Positions 33,224-41,923 are shown, counted from the first letter of the stretch. The stretch is 45,175 nucleotides of DNA from Prevotellaceae bacterium UBA1391 (GCA_002305265.1 DBQP01000001.1:1-45175), one strand, 5' to 3'. The notes: generated by a model not told the origin, from the letters alone. A program made the numbers and translations.

Positions 33224-33856
33224 ATGAAAAAGATCGCAGTTGTAGCAGCCAACGGAAAGGCAGCCCGCAAAATTATCGAAGAAGCACTGAGCCGTGGAAT
33301 CGACGTCACCGCCATCGGTCGTGGAGAAAACAAGACCCAGACAGCCCAGTATCTGAAGAAGGACGTCTTCGAGCTCACGAAGGAAGACCTCCAGGGCTTC
33401 GACGCCATCGTCGACGCCGTAGGCACTTGGACCCTCGACTCGCTCCACGTCATCGGACAAGCCGCCGCCCACCTCGCCTCGCTCGTGCGCGGCACGGACA
33501 CCCGCCTCGTCGTAGTCGGCGGCGCCGGCTCGCTCTATGTCAACGCCGAGCACACCTCGACAGTCGAGCTCCAGCCCTTCTTCCCCGATGCCTTCAAAGG
33601 CGTGAGCGCCGCACATGGCCTCGCTCTGGCCATCCTGCGCGCCGAGCAAGACGTGAAGTGGACCTACATCAGCCCTGCCGGCGACTTCCAGGCCGACGGT
33701 GCCCGCACGGGCAAGTATGTGCTGGGCGGCGAGGAACTCGTGCTCAACAGCCGCGGCGAGTCCGTCGTCTCCTACGCCGACTACGCCATCGCCCTCGTCG
33801 ACGAAATCGAGCAGGGCAGCCACATCGGCCAGCGCATCAGCGTCGTGAGCGAGTAA
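33224..33856 (+). CDS. NAD(P)-binding oxidoreductase (atypical SDR, NAD-epimerase-like)
   Basis: 210 residues from MKKIAVVAANGKAARKIIEEAL, a Rossmann start with a modified glycine loop (AANGKAAR). Asp in VDAVGTWT and the LVVVGGAGSLYV strand resemble the small atypical SDR group (YwnB/NmrA-like) that includes NAD(P)H-binding flavin reductase-type proteins. The C-terminal KYVLGGEELVLNSRGES and SYADYAIALVDEIE are typical. An ATG 9 nt upstream is also possible. The HxlR regulator gene follows; HxlR-type regulators often control adjacent redox-stress oxidoreductases, so a role in quinone or electrophile stress is a reasonable inference. Confidence 0.85.
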   Translation: MKKIAVVAANGKAARKIIEEALSRGIDVTAIGRGENKTQTAQYLKKDVFELTKEDLQGFDAIVDAVGTWTLDSLHVIGQAAAHLASLVRGTDTRLVVVGGAGSLYVNAEHTSTVELQPFFPDAFKGVSAAHGLALAILRAEQDVKWTYISPAGDFQADGARTGKYVLGGEELVLNSRGESVVSYADYAIALVDEIEQGSHIGQRISVVSE

Positions 33857-33877
33857 GCCACCACACTCATCACCACC

Positions 33878-33911
33878 GGCGCCACCTCCTTGCCACCAAG
33901 GGGGTGGCGCC
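33878..33911 (+). promoter_or_regulatory. hairpin between oxidoreductase and hxlR
   Basis: 9-bp perfect stem: GGCGCCACC (33878-33886) with GGTGGCGCC (33903-33911), 17 nt before the hxlR ATG. There is no T run. It may protect the upstream message, act as an attenuator, or be a palindromic operator for the regulator itself. Confidence 0.4.
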
Positions 33912-33928
33912 ACTCATCTTCCCCCGCC

Positions 33929-34318
33929 ATGATCCGACGACAAGTCATCGATCCCGCTTTCCCCCAGTGCCCCATCCGCAACGTGCTCGCCCGCATCGGC
34001 GACCGATGGACCCTGCTCACCCTCCTCGTCCTGGACGCCGCCGCCCAACCCCTGCGCTTCAAGGAACTCTGCCAGGCCCTGCCCGACGTGTCGCAGAAGA
34101 TGCTGGCCTCGACGCTCAAGGCCCTCGAGGCCGACGGCCTCGTGCAGCGCCAGTCGTACGCCGAGATACCCCCACGCGTGGAGTACGTGCTCACCGACCG
34201 CAGCCGCACGCTTCTTCCCCTGCTACACCCACTCGTCGACTGGTCGCACAGGCACTTGGACGACATCCTCGCCAGCCGCCTGCGCTATGCGGAACAGCAG
34301 GCAGAGGCGGCCGAATAG
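33929..34318 (+). CDS. HxlR-family winged-helix transcriptional regulator
   Basis: 129 residues. Typical HxlR start: FPQCPIRNVLARIGDRWTLLTLLVL, with the conserved Cys (near residue 13) that senses oxidants or electrophiles in several characterised members. The winged helix has RFKELCQALPDVSQKMLASTLKALEADGLV and the wing RQSYAEIPPRVEYVLT. I chose the ATG at 33929; the longer frame adds 13 residues read from the hairpin region. It probably controls the preceding oxidoreductase gene and itself. Confidence 0.9.
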   Translation: MIRRQVIDPAFPQCPIRNVLARIGDRWTLLTLLVLDAAAQPLRFKELCQALPDVSQKMLASTLKALEADGLVQRQSYAEIPPRVEYVLTDRSRTLLPLLHPLVDWSHRHLDDILASRLRYAEQQAEAAE

Positions 34319-34340
34319 CCTGCCACTCCGCACCGTCCAC

Positions 34341-34406
34341 GAAGGCCTTCGTCATCCGCCACGAAGGCCTTCGTGAGGATGCGAGAAGGCCTTCCCGCTG
34401 ACGCAC
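34341..34406 (+). repeat. 22-nt repeat element, GAAGGCCTTC part
   Basis: Three GAAGGCCTTC palindromes at 34341, 34363 and 34385, each 22 nt apart, starting 23 nt after the hxlR stop. The GCGCAGTCGT-type part of the same composite element follows at 34517 after about 110 nt without clear units. Confidence 0.85.
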
Positions 34407-34516
34407 GCAGCCCCTCCCGCCGCCACACGGACGCCCTCGGAGCGAGACCTCGGCACGGCACGGCTGAAACCAGCGTGCAGCCCGCCTCCCAACCCTCTGC
34501 ATCTGCCCCGAGAAGC

Positions 34517-34626
34517 GAATGCCGTCTGAACGGAATACGAGCGCAGTCGAAAACGGAAACGAACGCAGTCGAAACTGAAAACGAACGCAGTCATTCTCAA
34601 GAACGACTGCGTTCGTTTTTTTGTCT
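34517..34626 (+). repeat. 22-nt repeat element, GAACGCAGTC part with inverted last unit
   Basis: Units start at 34517 (GAATGCCGTCTGAAC), 34539 (GAGCGCAGTCGAAAAC), 34561 (GAACGCAGTCGAAAC), 34583 (GAACGCAGTCATTC) and 34605 (inverted: GACTGCGTTCGTTTTT), all exactly 22 nt apart. Confidence 0.88.
34583..34622 (+). terminator. terminator-like hairpin formed by two repeat units
   Basis: GAACGCAGTC (34583-34592) pairs perfectly with GACTGCGTTC (34605-34614), followed by G and a run of seven T. The two arms are adjacent units of the 22-nt array, the second inverted. Confidence 0.7.
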
Positions 34627-35269
34627 CATTCCGACCCGCAAGGCGGGCGGCGGCGCAGGGCGGGCGGCGACGGAAGGGGCAGGCCGACGAGAGGGGCCTC
34701 GCGCGGCTGCCACAACGCACTGGAGGCTGCCGGGATGCGGCGGCGAAAACGAGGCGGGGATGGGCGCTGCTTCGGACGCGGGGCCTGAGGCACGACTTCC
34801 TGAGCTGCAGGCAGCACGCGCCGGACGCCTCGGACGCCCTGCGGGAGCGCGCTTGAGGCCAGTGGCGGAGGAAAGATGAATTGTCAGCAGAAACGGCTTG
34901 TTTGTGCGGAAAGCTCAAAAAAAGTGGCAGAAAAGTTTGATTCTATCAGAAAAAGTTTCTACTTTTAACACCTGTAACCTTTGTTTTGCTTATTTTTATA
35001 CAGGCAAAACCTCCATTTCGGGGAGCTCCGCCACGGCTCCCGCACGCATAGTTTGCTCGCGCTTAGCGACTTACATATAAAACCGTATGAAAAGATACCC
35101 AGAATTGAAGTAGAGAAGCAGATATACAGATAGACGCCGACGACGATGTGCTGATGCGCTGTTTCTATCTAACTGACTGACTATAAATGCGACAACGCTA
35201 CCTGAAGATGCTATTAACAAACTTTACAATTTAGAGTCTACGCAATTCTCAAATAAAAATACGACGATT
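34627..35269 (+). other. long leader/spacer before the MACPF operon
   Basis: 643 nt without a supportable gene. The first part is GC-rich like the surroundings. From about 34870 it becomes AT-rich, consistent with a promoter and long untranslated leader for the MACPF operon. No riboswitch or 22-nt array was recognised. Confidence 0.45.
34936..34967 (+). promoter_or_regulatory. possible promoter of the MACPF operon
   Basis: TTTG at 34936-34939, 20-nt spacer, TACTTTTA at 34960-34967 (the last base departs from TAnnTTTG). A second weak candidate, TAACCTTTG, lies 8 nt downstream. The leader would be about 300 nt. Confidence 0.35.
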
Positions 35270-35329
35270 ATGAAAGCACTTACCAACAAAGCGATGGTCA
35301 TGGTCGGCATGGCGCTGACGGTGTCATAG
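35270..35329 (+). pseudogene. signal-peptide segment of MACPF gene 1, closed by an in-frame amber codon
   Basis: ATG at 35270 begins MKALTNKAMVMVGMALTVS, an obvious lipoprotein signal peptide start, then TAG at 35327-35329, then directly ATG (35330) reading MAMSCSDSD. Across the stop the frame is continuous and the lipobox (MAMSC) and acidic tail follow at the right distance. So the gene once encoded, or by readthrough still encodes, a lipoprotein of about 490 residues starting at 35270. One base change from a Leu (TTG), Trp (TGG) or Gln (CAG) codon would explain the TAG. Confidence 0.7.
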
Positions 35330-36742
35330 ATGGCCATGTCTTGCTCCGACTCCGACTTTGACAGCAAGCTGGAACTGGGCGACAATGTAGTGGCAGAGGG
35401 TATCGAGGCAGAGATTGATGGCGAGATTGCCACGCTCAACATCGCCTCGAACGACGACTGGACGATTGATGTGCCCGAGGATGCGGCCAGCTGGGTGTAC
35501 GTGCTGGTACGGTCCGGCCATGGCAACATGGAGGTGCCGGTGAGCATCGACGCCAACTTTGGCTCGTCGAAGGGCAGAAGCACCGTCCTCACCATCACGA
35601 CGGGCGACGTGGAGAGAAAGGTGGTGGTGTCGCAGGTACCCAGCTATCAGGGCGAGAGCACGCCCAACGAGGAGTCGGCTGACTACATCCAGATTGCGGC
35701 CACGAAGGGTGTGGGCCTGGGCCTGAACCTGCGGAGCCTGGCCGCGAAGTATAGCGTGATCAACCTGAAGGCGGTGGACAAGCTGCAGAAGCTGAATCCG
35801 GCCGAATACGCCACGTACTTCACCTTCGACAGGCTGTCGACGGCAGCCGCCGCGGGCGCCGTGATCGACAGTGTGGACACGAAGAAGGACTCGCTGGGCG
35901 TGAAACTGACGTTCGACATCAACTACGGCGCCTTCAAGCTGAACATCAGCGGCGCCTACTGTGGAGATGAGAGAAAGAACCACCTGACGACGGAATACAG
36001 ATATGGCGCCACGTACAACATAGCCAGTGCCAACGCCGACATGCCCTCGCTGGTGGCCGCCTACAACGAGGCAATCGCGTCGGACGACGCCTCCAGCACG
36101 GAGCAGCTGCTGAAGCGGACGCTGCTGACGCCGGGATTCATCGCGGCCAAGAACGATGTGGAGGAGGCCTATCAGGGGAAGGACCCGGACGAGATCTCCG
36201 AGGCGATAGAGGACCTGGTGGGCAACTACGGTCCGGTGGTGATCACCGGCTGCGACCTGGGCAGCAGCATCTCGCTGTGGATGAAGTACGACCGCGACTC
36301 GATTGCCGACATCCTGCGTGTCGACACCGCCCGGCTCAATCTGGCCATCAACGTCGGCTTGTTCAAACTGGGGGCCAACGTGGAGGTCAGCTACAAGAAG
36401 GAGGGCATTCAGCTGCTGGAAAACAGTTCCTTCAGATACCACATCGCGGGAGGGACGAAAGCGGCTCAGGACAATGTGAGCAGCATCCTGTCGGCCAAGC
36501 GCACGAAGGGCGACGAGGACAAGGTGTACAGCAACTTGCACGACAAGCTGGACGCCTGGATCGCGAGCCTGAACGCCGACAATCCCACGACCCTCACCTA
36601 TACGCGCCTGCACATCTACCCGATCTGGTATTTCTTCCAGGGCAAGCTGCGCACCGAGGTGAAGAAATGGGTGAAGGAAAACTATGAGGACAAGATGGAC
36701 ATCATCAACAACAACGTGGTGGATGCCGACGTCCCAGACTAA
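35330..36742 (+). CDS. MACPF-like lipoprotein 1 (BACON domain; signal peptide interrupted upstream)
   Basis: The open frame after the amber codon gives 470 residues, beginning MAMSCSDSDFD. Residues about 25-110 look like a BACON domain (NDDWTIDVP, then VPVSIDANF, STVLTITTGDVERKVVVSQ). The rest resembles the MACPF core of the two genes behind it, but the signature segment is YGPVVITGCDLGSS (about 297-310) where the others have YGTH or FGTH followed by GG, so the conserved Thr-His is lost. Without the upstream signal peptide the product would stay in the cytoplasm unlipidated. Either a decaying paralog, a readthrough or reinitiation product, or a sequencing error. MACPF gene 2 starts 3 nt after its stop. 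Confidence 0.7.
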   Translation: MAMSCSDSDFDSKLELGDNVVAEGIEAEIDGEIATLNIASNDDWTIDVPEDAASWVYVLVRSGHGNMEVPVSIDANFGSSKGRSTVLTITTGDVERKVVVSQVPSYQGESTPNEESADYIQIAATKGVGLGLNLRSLAAKYSVINLKAVDKLQKLNPAEYATYFTFDRLSTAAAAGAVIDSVDTKKDSLGVKLTFDINYGAFKLNISGAYCGDERKNHLTTEYRYGATYNIASANADMPSLVAAYNEAIASDDASSTEQLLKRTLLTPGFIAAKNDVEEAYQGKDPDEISEAIEDLVGNYGPVVITGCDLGSSISLWMKYDRDSIADILRVDTARLNLAINVGLFKLGANVEVSYKKEGIQLLENSSFRYHIAGGTKAAQDNVSSILSAKRTKGDEDKVYSNLHDKLDAWIASLNADNPTTLTYTRLHIYPIWYFFQGKLRTEVKKWVKENYEDKMDIINNNVVDADVPD

Positions 36743-36745
36743 GCC

Positions 36746-38506
36746 ATGAGGATGCGTATGCAAGGCTCGCTCTTGAAATCAATGGCAACGGCGGCGGTCA
36801 TGATGTGCGTCATGACCGCCTGCAGCGACTATGTGGAAGAAATGGTCGACGTGGATACTGCCACTTCCAGGGATGCCGTATGGCGCAATCCGGAAGTGCT
36901 GACGCGCGCGCAGACCGTGCAGTATTTCCAGCGAGAGCACGCCGTGGGATATAGCTACAATGCGATGACGGGCGAGGCCTACTCGCTGGACGACATCCGG
37001 TGTCAGGTGGTGAATCGCGCCGAGCTGGACCGTCTGGCCGAGAGCGCGCCCTACATCCTGTATACGGCCAACGTGGAGCAGACCACGACGATGACGGGCA
37101 ATGTGTATCATTCCTTCACGCAATATGTGCACAACTCCAACCTGCGGTCGGACGCCGAGGGGGGCATCGTCCTCATCGCAGGCGGTGCGGCCCGGACGGA
37201 GTGCAGCATCTTTGAGGACGGAACGACAGACTGCTACATCGTTGATGCGCAGAGCAAGATCTCGAGCGGCAACTACCGCATCTATCCTGAGGCCGTGATG
37301 GAAATGTCGAAGACGCACCCCAGCGTGCTGACGGCCTCCTTCCAAGATGCCGTGAGGCAAGTGGCGGCGGCTCCGGAAAAGAACATCGTGGCCTGCGTGG
37401 ACTCGTTCATCCAGACCTACGGCACGCATGTGGTGACCTACGCCGAAGTGGGTGGGGCGCTGGATGTGCTGGTGCAGTTCGACGCCAAACGCTACAAGAC
37501 GATTGAGAACACGGAGACGGCCCTGTCGGCCGACGTGCTGGCCGGCCTGTTCAAGGGCTCTTGGGAAGGCAGCGGCTCGAAGGAAGGATACGAATATCTG
37601 GAAGATGCCACGTGCCGCATACAGGTGCTGGGCGGCAACGTGAGGTACCTGGACGCGCTGACGAACATGAACCGCTATCGGGTGGACGGGGTGGATCCTG
37701 CCGCGCTCGCCAAATGGCAGTCGAGCGTCGTGTTCAGTCCGGACGACTTCGAGCAGGACTCGACGACGGTCATCCACATGGACTTCACGCCCATCTATCA
37801 GTTTGTGAGCGACCCGGTGGCCCGCAAACGGCTCAAAGGCTACACGCAGGGGGCTGTGCAAGACCTGATCGACCTGCTGGGCAACCGCAACTTTGTCAAC
37901 GTCTCCTTCCCCTACAACTTTCAGACCGTTCAATATGTGGTCGGCAACAAGGAGACGGCGTCGTGCACGAAGCCCGACGTGGTCAATCTGGTGTATGCCG
38001 GCCGACACGTGGCGACGGTCTGCCGGGAGCGCGTGGATGCCATCGACCCGACGCAGGACGTCGGCGTGGTGTATCCCATCTACGAGGGCCGGATCCAGCT
38101 GTTCAACGGCTTGTGCCAGCACAAAGGCAGGGTGTATCAGGTGGCGTGGAAGGGCGACGCGTGCATCGTGACAGACCAAGGAGAGGGAAGCAACGCAGAG
38201 ACGATCTACATCACGGCAGGAGTTCCTTCTTTCACCGCCTACACCAACATCACCTATGCGCCCGCCCGGCCCGTTCCGGGTTTGGAGATCGACAAGTCCT
38301 TCCATGTCGACGGGACATTCAACTTCCAATCGCCCCGATACTTCGTGAAGAAGGTGAAAGGAAAATTCATCCTTCCGGCAACGCTGGGCAACACGTCCAT
38401 CACGGGCCTGCCGAACTGGGCGTATGACGCGTCGACGAAAATGATGACGCGGAATGAGAACTATGTGTACATCTACAATCCAAACGAACTGAAGTACTAT
38501 GAGTGA
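36746..38506 (+). CDS. MACPF (perforin-like) lipoprotein 2
   Basis: 586 residues. A lipoprotein signal peptide (SMATAAVMMCVMTAC, then SDYVEEMVDVD) predicts export, with acidic residues after the Cys as in surface-exposed Bacteroidota lipoproteins. The MACPF core is shown by the signature QTYGTHVVTYAEVGGALDVLVQFD (YGTH at 225-228) with flanking helical segments. The C-terminal 200 residues (VVNLVYAGRHVATVC onward) are beta-rich and of unknown family. MACPF proteins form membrane pores; in Bacteroidales several are secreted antimicrobial toxins (BSAP type), others have unknown roles. Its last codons overlap the next gene by 8 nt, indicating coupled translation. Confidence 0.85.
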   Translation: MRMRMQGSLLKSMATAAVMMCVMTACSDYVEEMVDVDTATSRDAVWRNPEVLTRAQTVQYFQREHAVGYSYNAMTGEAYSLDDIRCQVVNRAELDRLAESAPYILYTANVEQTTTMTGNVYHSFTQYVHNSNLRSDAEGGIVLIAGGAARTECSIFEDGTTDCYIVDAQSKISSGNYRIYPEAVMEMSKTHPSVLTASFQDAVRQVAAAPEKNIVACVDSFIQTYGTHVVTYAEVGGALDVLVQFDAKRYKTIENTETALSADVLAGLFKGSWEGSGSKEGYEYLEDATCRIQVLGGNVRYLDALTNMNRYRVDGVDPAALAKWQSSVVFSPDDFEQDSTTVIHMDFTPIYQFVSDPVARKRLKGYTQGAVQDLIDLLGNRNFVNVSFPYNFQTVQYVVGNKETASCTKPDVVNLVYAGRHVATVCRERVDAIDPTQDVGVVYPIYEGRIQLFNGLCQHKGRVYQVAWKGDACIVTDQGEGSNAETIYITAGVPSFTAYTNITYAPARPVPGLEIDKSFHVDGTFNFQSPRYFVKKVKGKFILPATLGNTSITGLPNWAYDASTKMMTRNENYVYIYNPNELKYYE

Positions 38507-40844
38507 ACGATGGGTTTGCCTGCTGCTCTCGCTTTGCCTGTTGGTGTCATGTAGTAGCGATGAGTTCGAATCGGACAGCAATGCGGCGTGGAAAGCCGCT
38601 GTGACGTCGGGCGAGGAACTCGACGCGGAGCAGCATTACCACACGGTGGAAATAGAGATTGCAGGACTGGCAGCGGGAAGTGTGGTCGGGCTCTCCACGG
38701 ATGCGGATTGGCTCACCATCACGTCGGACACCTTGCCGTGCGACGGCAAGTTCGATGTGTTGCCGGAGCAAAACACAGATGCCGAGGAACGAGTGGCCGA
38801 GCTGACGCTGACCAACCGCAGCGACGGCTCCATCGCCGTGGTGGAGCTGGTGCAGCAAGGCCATGTGGAGAGCAACGACCAGGCATCCCTGTACAGGATT
38901 GGACGAGGCTTTTCCTGCTTCGACGACTATAAATGCACGACGAGCATCCGCGGAAGCGTCATCAGCGAGGCCAAGCTGCGCGAGTTTGACAGTGGCAGCA
39001 CGTTCGTGTCGGTGCAGGAAAGCATGCGCGGCGAGATGTACGACGAGCTGTACTCCGCCTATTCGATGTCGGAGATGCAGAGCAAGCTCACGAATAAAGT
39101 CTCGAAGTCCATCAACATTCTCGGCTTCAAGAAGACGGTGGAGCGTTACAGCCTTGTCTCTACGATGGAGTCGGACGAGCAATACTATGGTTATGCCCGG
39201 CTCGTGAGAGTGGTCGGTTCCAAGTCCATCGATGTGGGCGCGCTGAAGTACATTTGCCACAACGCAGACGTCGTGAAAGCAGGAAGACTTCCCTTCTCGG
39301 ATGGATTCAACAAGGCTTACAAGGACATCAACAGCGCGTCCGGAAGTGAGAGAACGCGCCTCATCCAGAAAATGATTGAGGAATTTGGCACGCACGTGGT
39401 GGTTCAGACCTCCTTGGGAGGCGCCATCGACCTGGCCGTGACGTACAAGCGCGATCAAGTGGAGCGCATCGAAGAGACAACCGAGAAGGTGTTCAAGACC
39501 TTGACGGGCGCCGCCGTGTCCTCGGAAGCGATGTCCATGGTAAGTAGTTCTTTGTCGAAAAAGGGCGCCATCAGCATCTACGGCGGTTCGGAGAGCGCAC
39601 GGCAAGCACTTCAGCGACACGTCACCGACCTTTCAACGGCGTCGTCCACCTTGTCCAGCGATTTGCTGGACAACTGGTTGGAGAGCATCTCCAGCCACTC
39701 GGAGCAGGCGCTCGACGCCGTCGACTTCTCCTTCATCCCGATCTGGGATCTCTTCATCGACAATACCGTGAGCAAGGAAATTCTTTCCGTAGTCTCGTCC
39801 ATGGCCGACGAACAGCGAAATGTGCTGGGAGACGCGGCGCTCGGCATCGACAATTATGCGATACCCCTCGACAAGAGCTTGATGGCGTTCGACTCCAAGA
39901 ACACCACAACGCTCGTGCGGCTGTTGTACAACGACACCGTGCCGATTGCGGAGATCTGCAACGAATACGTGCCGGCCATTCGTTCCGACAAGCGCATCAC
40001 GGTCGTCTATCCGATTGTAAACCGCGTCAGCCGAATCACGATGGGACTGTTCCCGGGCGACGGCAACTACCGCCCGGCTTACCTCACCTTCTCGGGGTCA
40101 GACGTCTACGTCAATCCGCTCGACGACTATGGCTCCACGGATGTGCTGGACACTTTGTTCTATCTGCACGGCACCCTCTTCGCCGTCAATCAAGGCGTAC
40201 CCTTGCGGAAAAGTCGCTTCACCATCAAGAATCACTTCATGGATTTTCGCGGAGGCAACCAATATCCTGTCGTGAAAATAGGCTCCGGCTACTGGACACG
40301 CAGCAACATCAAGGACGAGATGGAGTTTGGCGAGCCCTTCGACAGCGAAGACCCAGATGGCGACTACTACGTCTACGACGAAGTCATCAACGGCATTTTC
40401 TATGCCAACATCTTCTACGGAAACAGCGCCGGCTTCCGCCAATCCTATCCAGGACTGTTCGACGACGCAACCGACATCGATGGCAACCGCATCCATTGGT
40501 ACGTCCCGCGCCTGACCGATCTGCGGAAACTGCAAAGCTACGTAGGCGGAAATTGCAAAGCCCTCCTCGCCTCGCAACAGTCTGGCTTCGACGCCCAGTT
40601 CGTGGGTTACTACGGTCCGTATGATGACTTGAATAATGGCCGGAAGTTTACCGACGGAGCACACGACGTCAGATACTACGGCCAACATTGCTTCATCGCA
40701 TCCAAAGAGAACACTTCATCGGGAAACGCATTGGTCATCTCCCCCAACTACACCCTGCAGCTGTGCAACACCAACCGCCAGCGCGACAACTGGTACCCCG
40801 TTCGCCCCTATCGCTCATCACATTATCAATACCCAAAACTATGA
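38499..40844 (+). CDS. MACPF lipoprotein 3 with BACON and FISUMP domains
   Basis: 781 residues. Signal peptide MSERWVCLLLSLCLLVSC with lipobox and the acidic tail SSDEFES. Residues about 40-130 resemble a BACON domain (DADWLTITSD, ERVAELTLTNRSDGS, VVELVQQGH). The MACPF core follows, with signature EFGTHVVVQTSLGGAIDLAVTYK (FGTH 296-299). The C-terminal 200 residues (SGYWTRSNI, YANIFYGNSAGF, LRKLQSYVGGN, FDAQFVGYYG, WYPVRPY) match the Fibrobacter succinogenes major paralogous (FISUMP) domain, a surface domain of unknown function. Overlaps MACPF gene 2 by 8 nt and the next lipoprotein gene by 4 nt (ATGA). Confidence 0.87.
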   Translation: MSERWVCLLLSLCLLVSCSSDEFESDSNAAWKAAVTSGEELDAEQHYHTVEIEIAGLAAGSVVGLSTDADWLTITSDTLPCDGKFDVLPEQNTDAEERVAELTLTNRSDGSIAVVELVQQGHVESNDQASLYRIGRGFSCFDDYKCTTSIRGSVISEAKLREFDSGSTFVSVQESMRGEMYDELYSAYSMSEMQSKLTNKVSKSINILGFKKTVERYSLVSTMESDEQYYGYARLVRVVGSKSIDVGALKYICHNADVVKAGRLPFSDGFNKAYKDINSASGSERTRLIQKMIEEFGTHVVVQTSLGGAIDLAVTYKRDQVERIEETTEKVFKTLTGAAVSSEAMSMVSSSLSKKGAISIYGGSESARQALQRHVTDLSTASSTLSSDLLDNWLESISSHSEQALDAVDFSFIPIWDLFIDNTVSKEILSVVSSMADEQRNVLGDAALGIDNYAIPLDKSLMAFDSKNTTTLVRLLYNDTVPIAEICNEYVPAIRSDKRITVVYPIVNRVSRITMGLFPGDGNYRPAYLTFSGSDVYVNPLDDYGSTDVLDTLFYLHGTLFAVNQGVPLRKSRFTIKNHFMDFRGGNQYPVVKIGSGYWTRSNIKDEMEFGEPFDSEDPDGDYYVYDEVINGIFYANIFYGNSAGFRQSYPGLFDDATDIDGNRIHWYVPRLTDLRKLQSYVGGNCKALLASQQSGFDAQFVGYYGPYDDLNNGRKFTDGAHDVRYYGQHCFIASKENTSSGNALVISPNYTLQLCNTNRQRDNWYPVRPYRSSHYQYPKL

Positions 40845-41902
40845 AAGCATTCGCTCAATCGTTACACTTCAAGCTGGCGTTGCTCTTCTTTGCCTGCTGC
40901 CTCATCACCGCCTGCAGCGACGACAACGACAACTCCACCTCACCCGAGGAAGAAGACACGGAAGAAGTGGCGCAAATCATGGAGAAGCTGCAACGCCAGG
41001 CGCTGCTGACCGCCATCTGCTCGGCAGACACCCTCGACGACGGCACCGTGAAATACACCTCCCGCTATGGCAAAGTCCTCGACGAGACCAAGCCCACCGT
41101 CTATTATGTCGGCATCGAACGCCTCGAAGAGGCACAAGACACCTGGAAAGCCATCACGTCCGTCTTCAACGATAGCGAAGACGATGTCTATGATCTCAGC
41201 GTGGTGCAGCACGGCGACATGAACCTGTCCTTCTCGACCTCGGAAGGCGACGACGAATGGGCCCGCATCGACGTCGACTGCCCGGAACTCAGGAACACGC
41301 TCACCAGCATCGTCTTCATCCCGACGCAACGATGGCCCGAGAACGACATGGGCTCTCCCTTCCTCTTCATGAGCGTCTGGGAGAAAGACGGACGCGTCTA
41401 CCTGTGCGTGAGAAAGGCCCAAGGCTCACAAGGAATCCTCCTGACCTTCGACGGCGGATGGGAAGAAGATTGGTTCACACGCTACACCCACTGGCAGGGA
41501 CGCTTCTTCCTTTGGAAAAAAACAGCCGACGCCGAGACCTTCAATTGCCTCGCAAGCATCATGCGCTACAACCAGACCAAGTATGAAGACGCGCTCAACG
41601 TCATCGCCCAAAAGAGAGGCAACAACACACTCTTCCACAGGCTGTACAGCAAACTGAACGACAACTACTCCATCACGTTCGACCGCCACTACACCTACGA
41701 CCACCACATCTGGTGGGCCTACAACTGCTACGACGTCACCCTCTACAAGACCACCTTCTACAAGAATCACACCTGCGCCCACTGGAGCGTCTACTATACG
41801 CGCAAGCGCACACCGGAACGCTCCACCTGGTCCCACGCCGTCTTTTTCGACCAAGAGTCCAGCACGAAAGGCTGGACCTGCCTCTTCCGCGGATTCAGCT
41901 AA
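40841..41902 (+). CDS. lipoprotein of unknown family in the MACPF operon
   Basis: 353 residues from the ATG at 40841, which overlaps the MACPF 3 stop. MKAFAQSLHFKLALLFFACC leads to the lipobox LITAC followed by SDDNDN. The mature part starts with an acidic, Glu-rich linker (SPEEEDTEEVAQIMEKL) and has no domain I recognise. It is rich in aromatic residues, with several Cys and a Trp/Tyr/His-rich C-terminal third (YTYDHHIWWAYNCYDVTLYKTTF). The longer frame upstream lies inside MACPF gene 3 and is not used. Position in the operon suggests it serves the same surface process. Confidence 0.75.
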   Translation: MKAFAQSLHFKLALLFFACCLITACSDDNDNSTSPEEEDTEEVAQIMEKLQRQALLTAICSADTLDDGTVKYTSRYGKVLDETKPTVYYVGIERLEEAQDTWKAITSVFNDSEDDVYDLSVVQHGDMNLSFSTSEGDDEWARIDVDCPELRNTLTSIVFIPTQRWPENDMGSPFLFMSVWEKDGRVYLCVRKAQGSQGILLTFDGGWEEDWFTRYTHWQGRFFLWKKTADAETFNCLASIMRYNQTKYEDALNVIAQKRGNNTLFHRLYSKLNDNYSITFDRHYTYDHHIWWAYNCYDVTLYKTTFYKNHTCAHWSVYYTRKRTPERSTWSHAVFFDQESSTKGWTCLFRGFS

Positions 41903-41923
41903 ACCCTCCCGAACAGACCCAAG

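Noticed and set aside
34352..34918. ORFs of 168-188 codons on both strands over the repeat region before the MACPF operon
   Set aside because: They read through the 22-nt arrays and a terminator-like hairpin with Arg/Ala-rich chance sequence.
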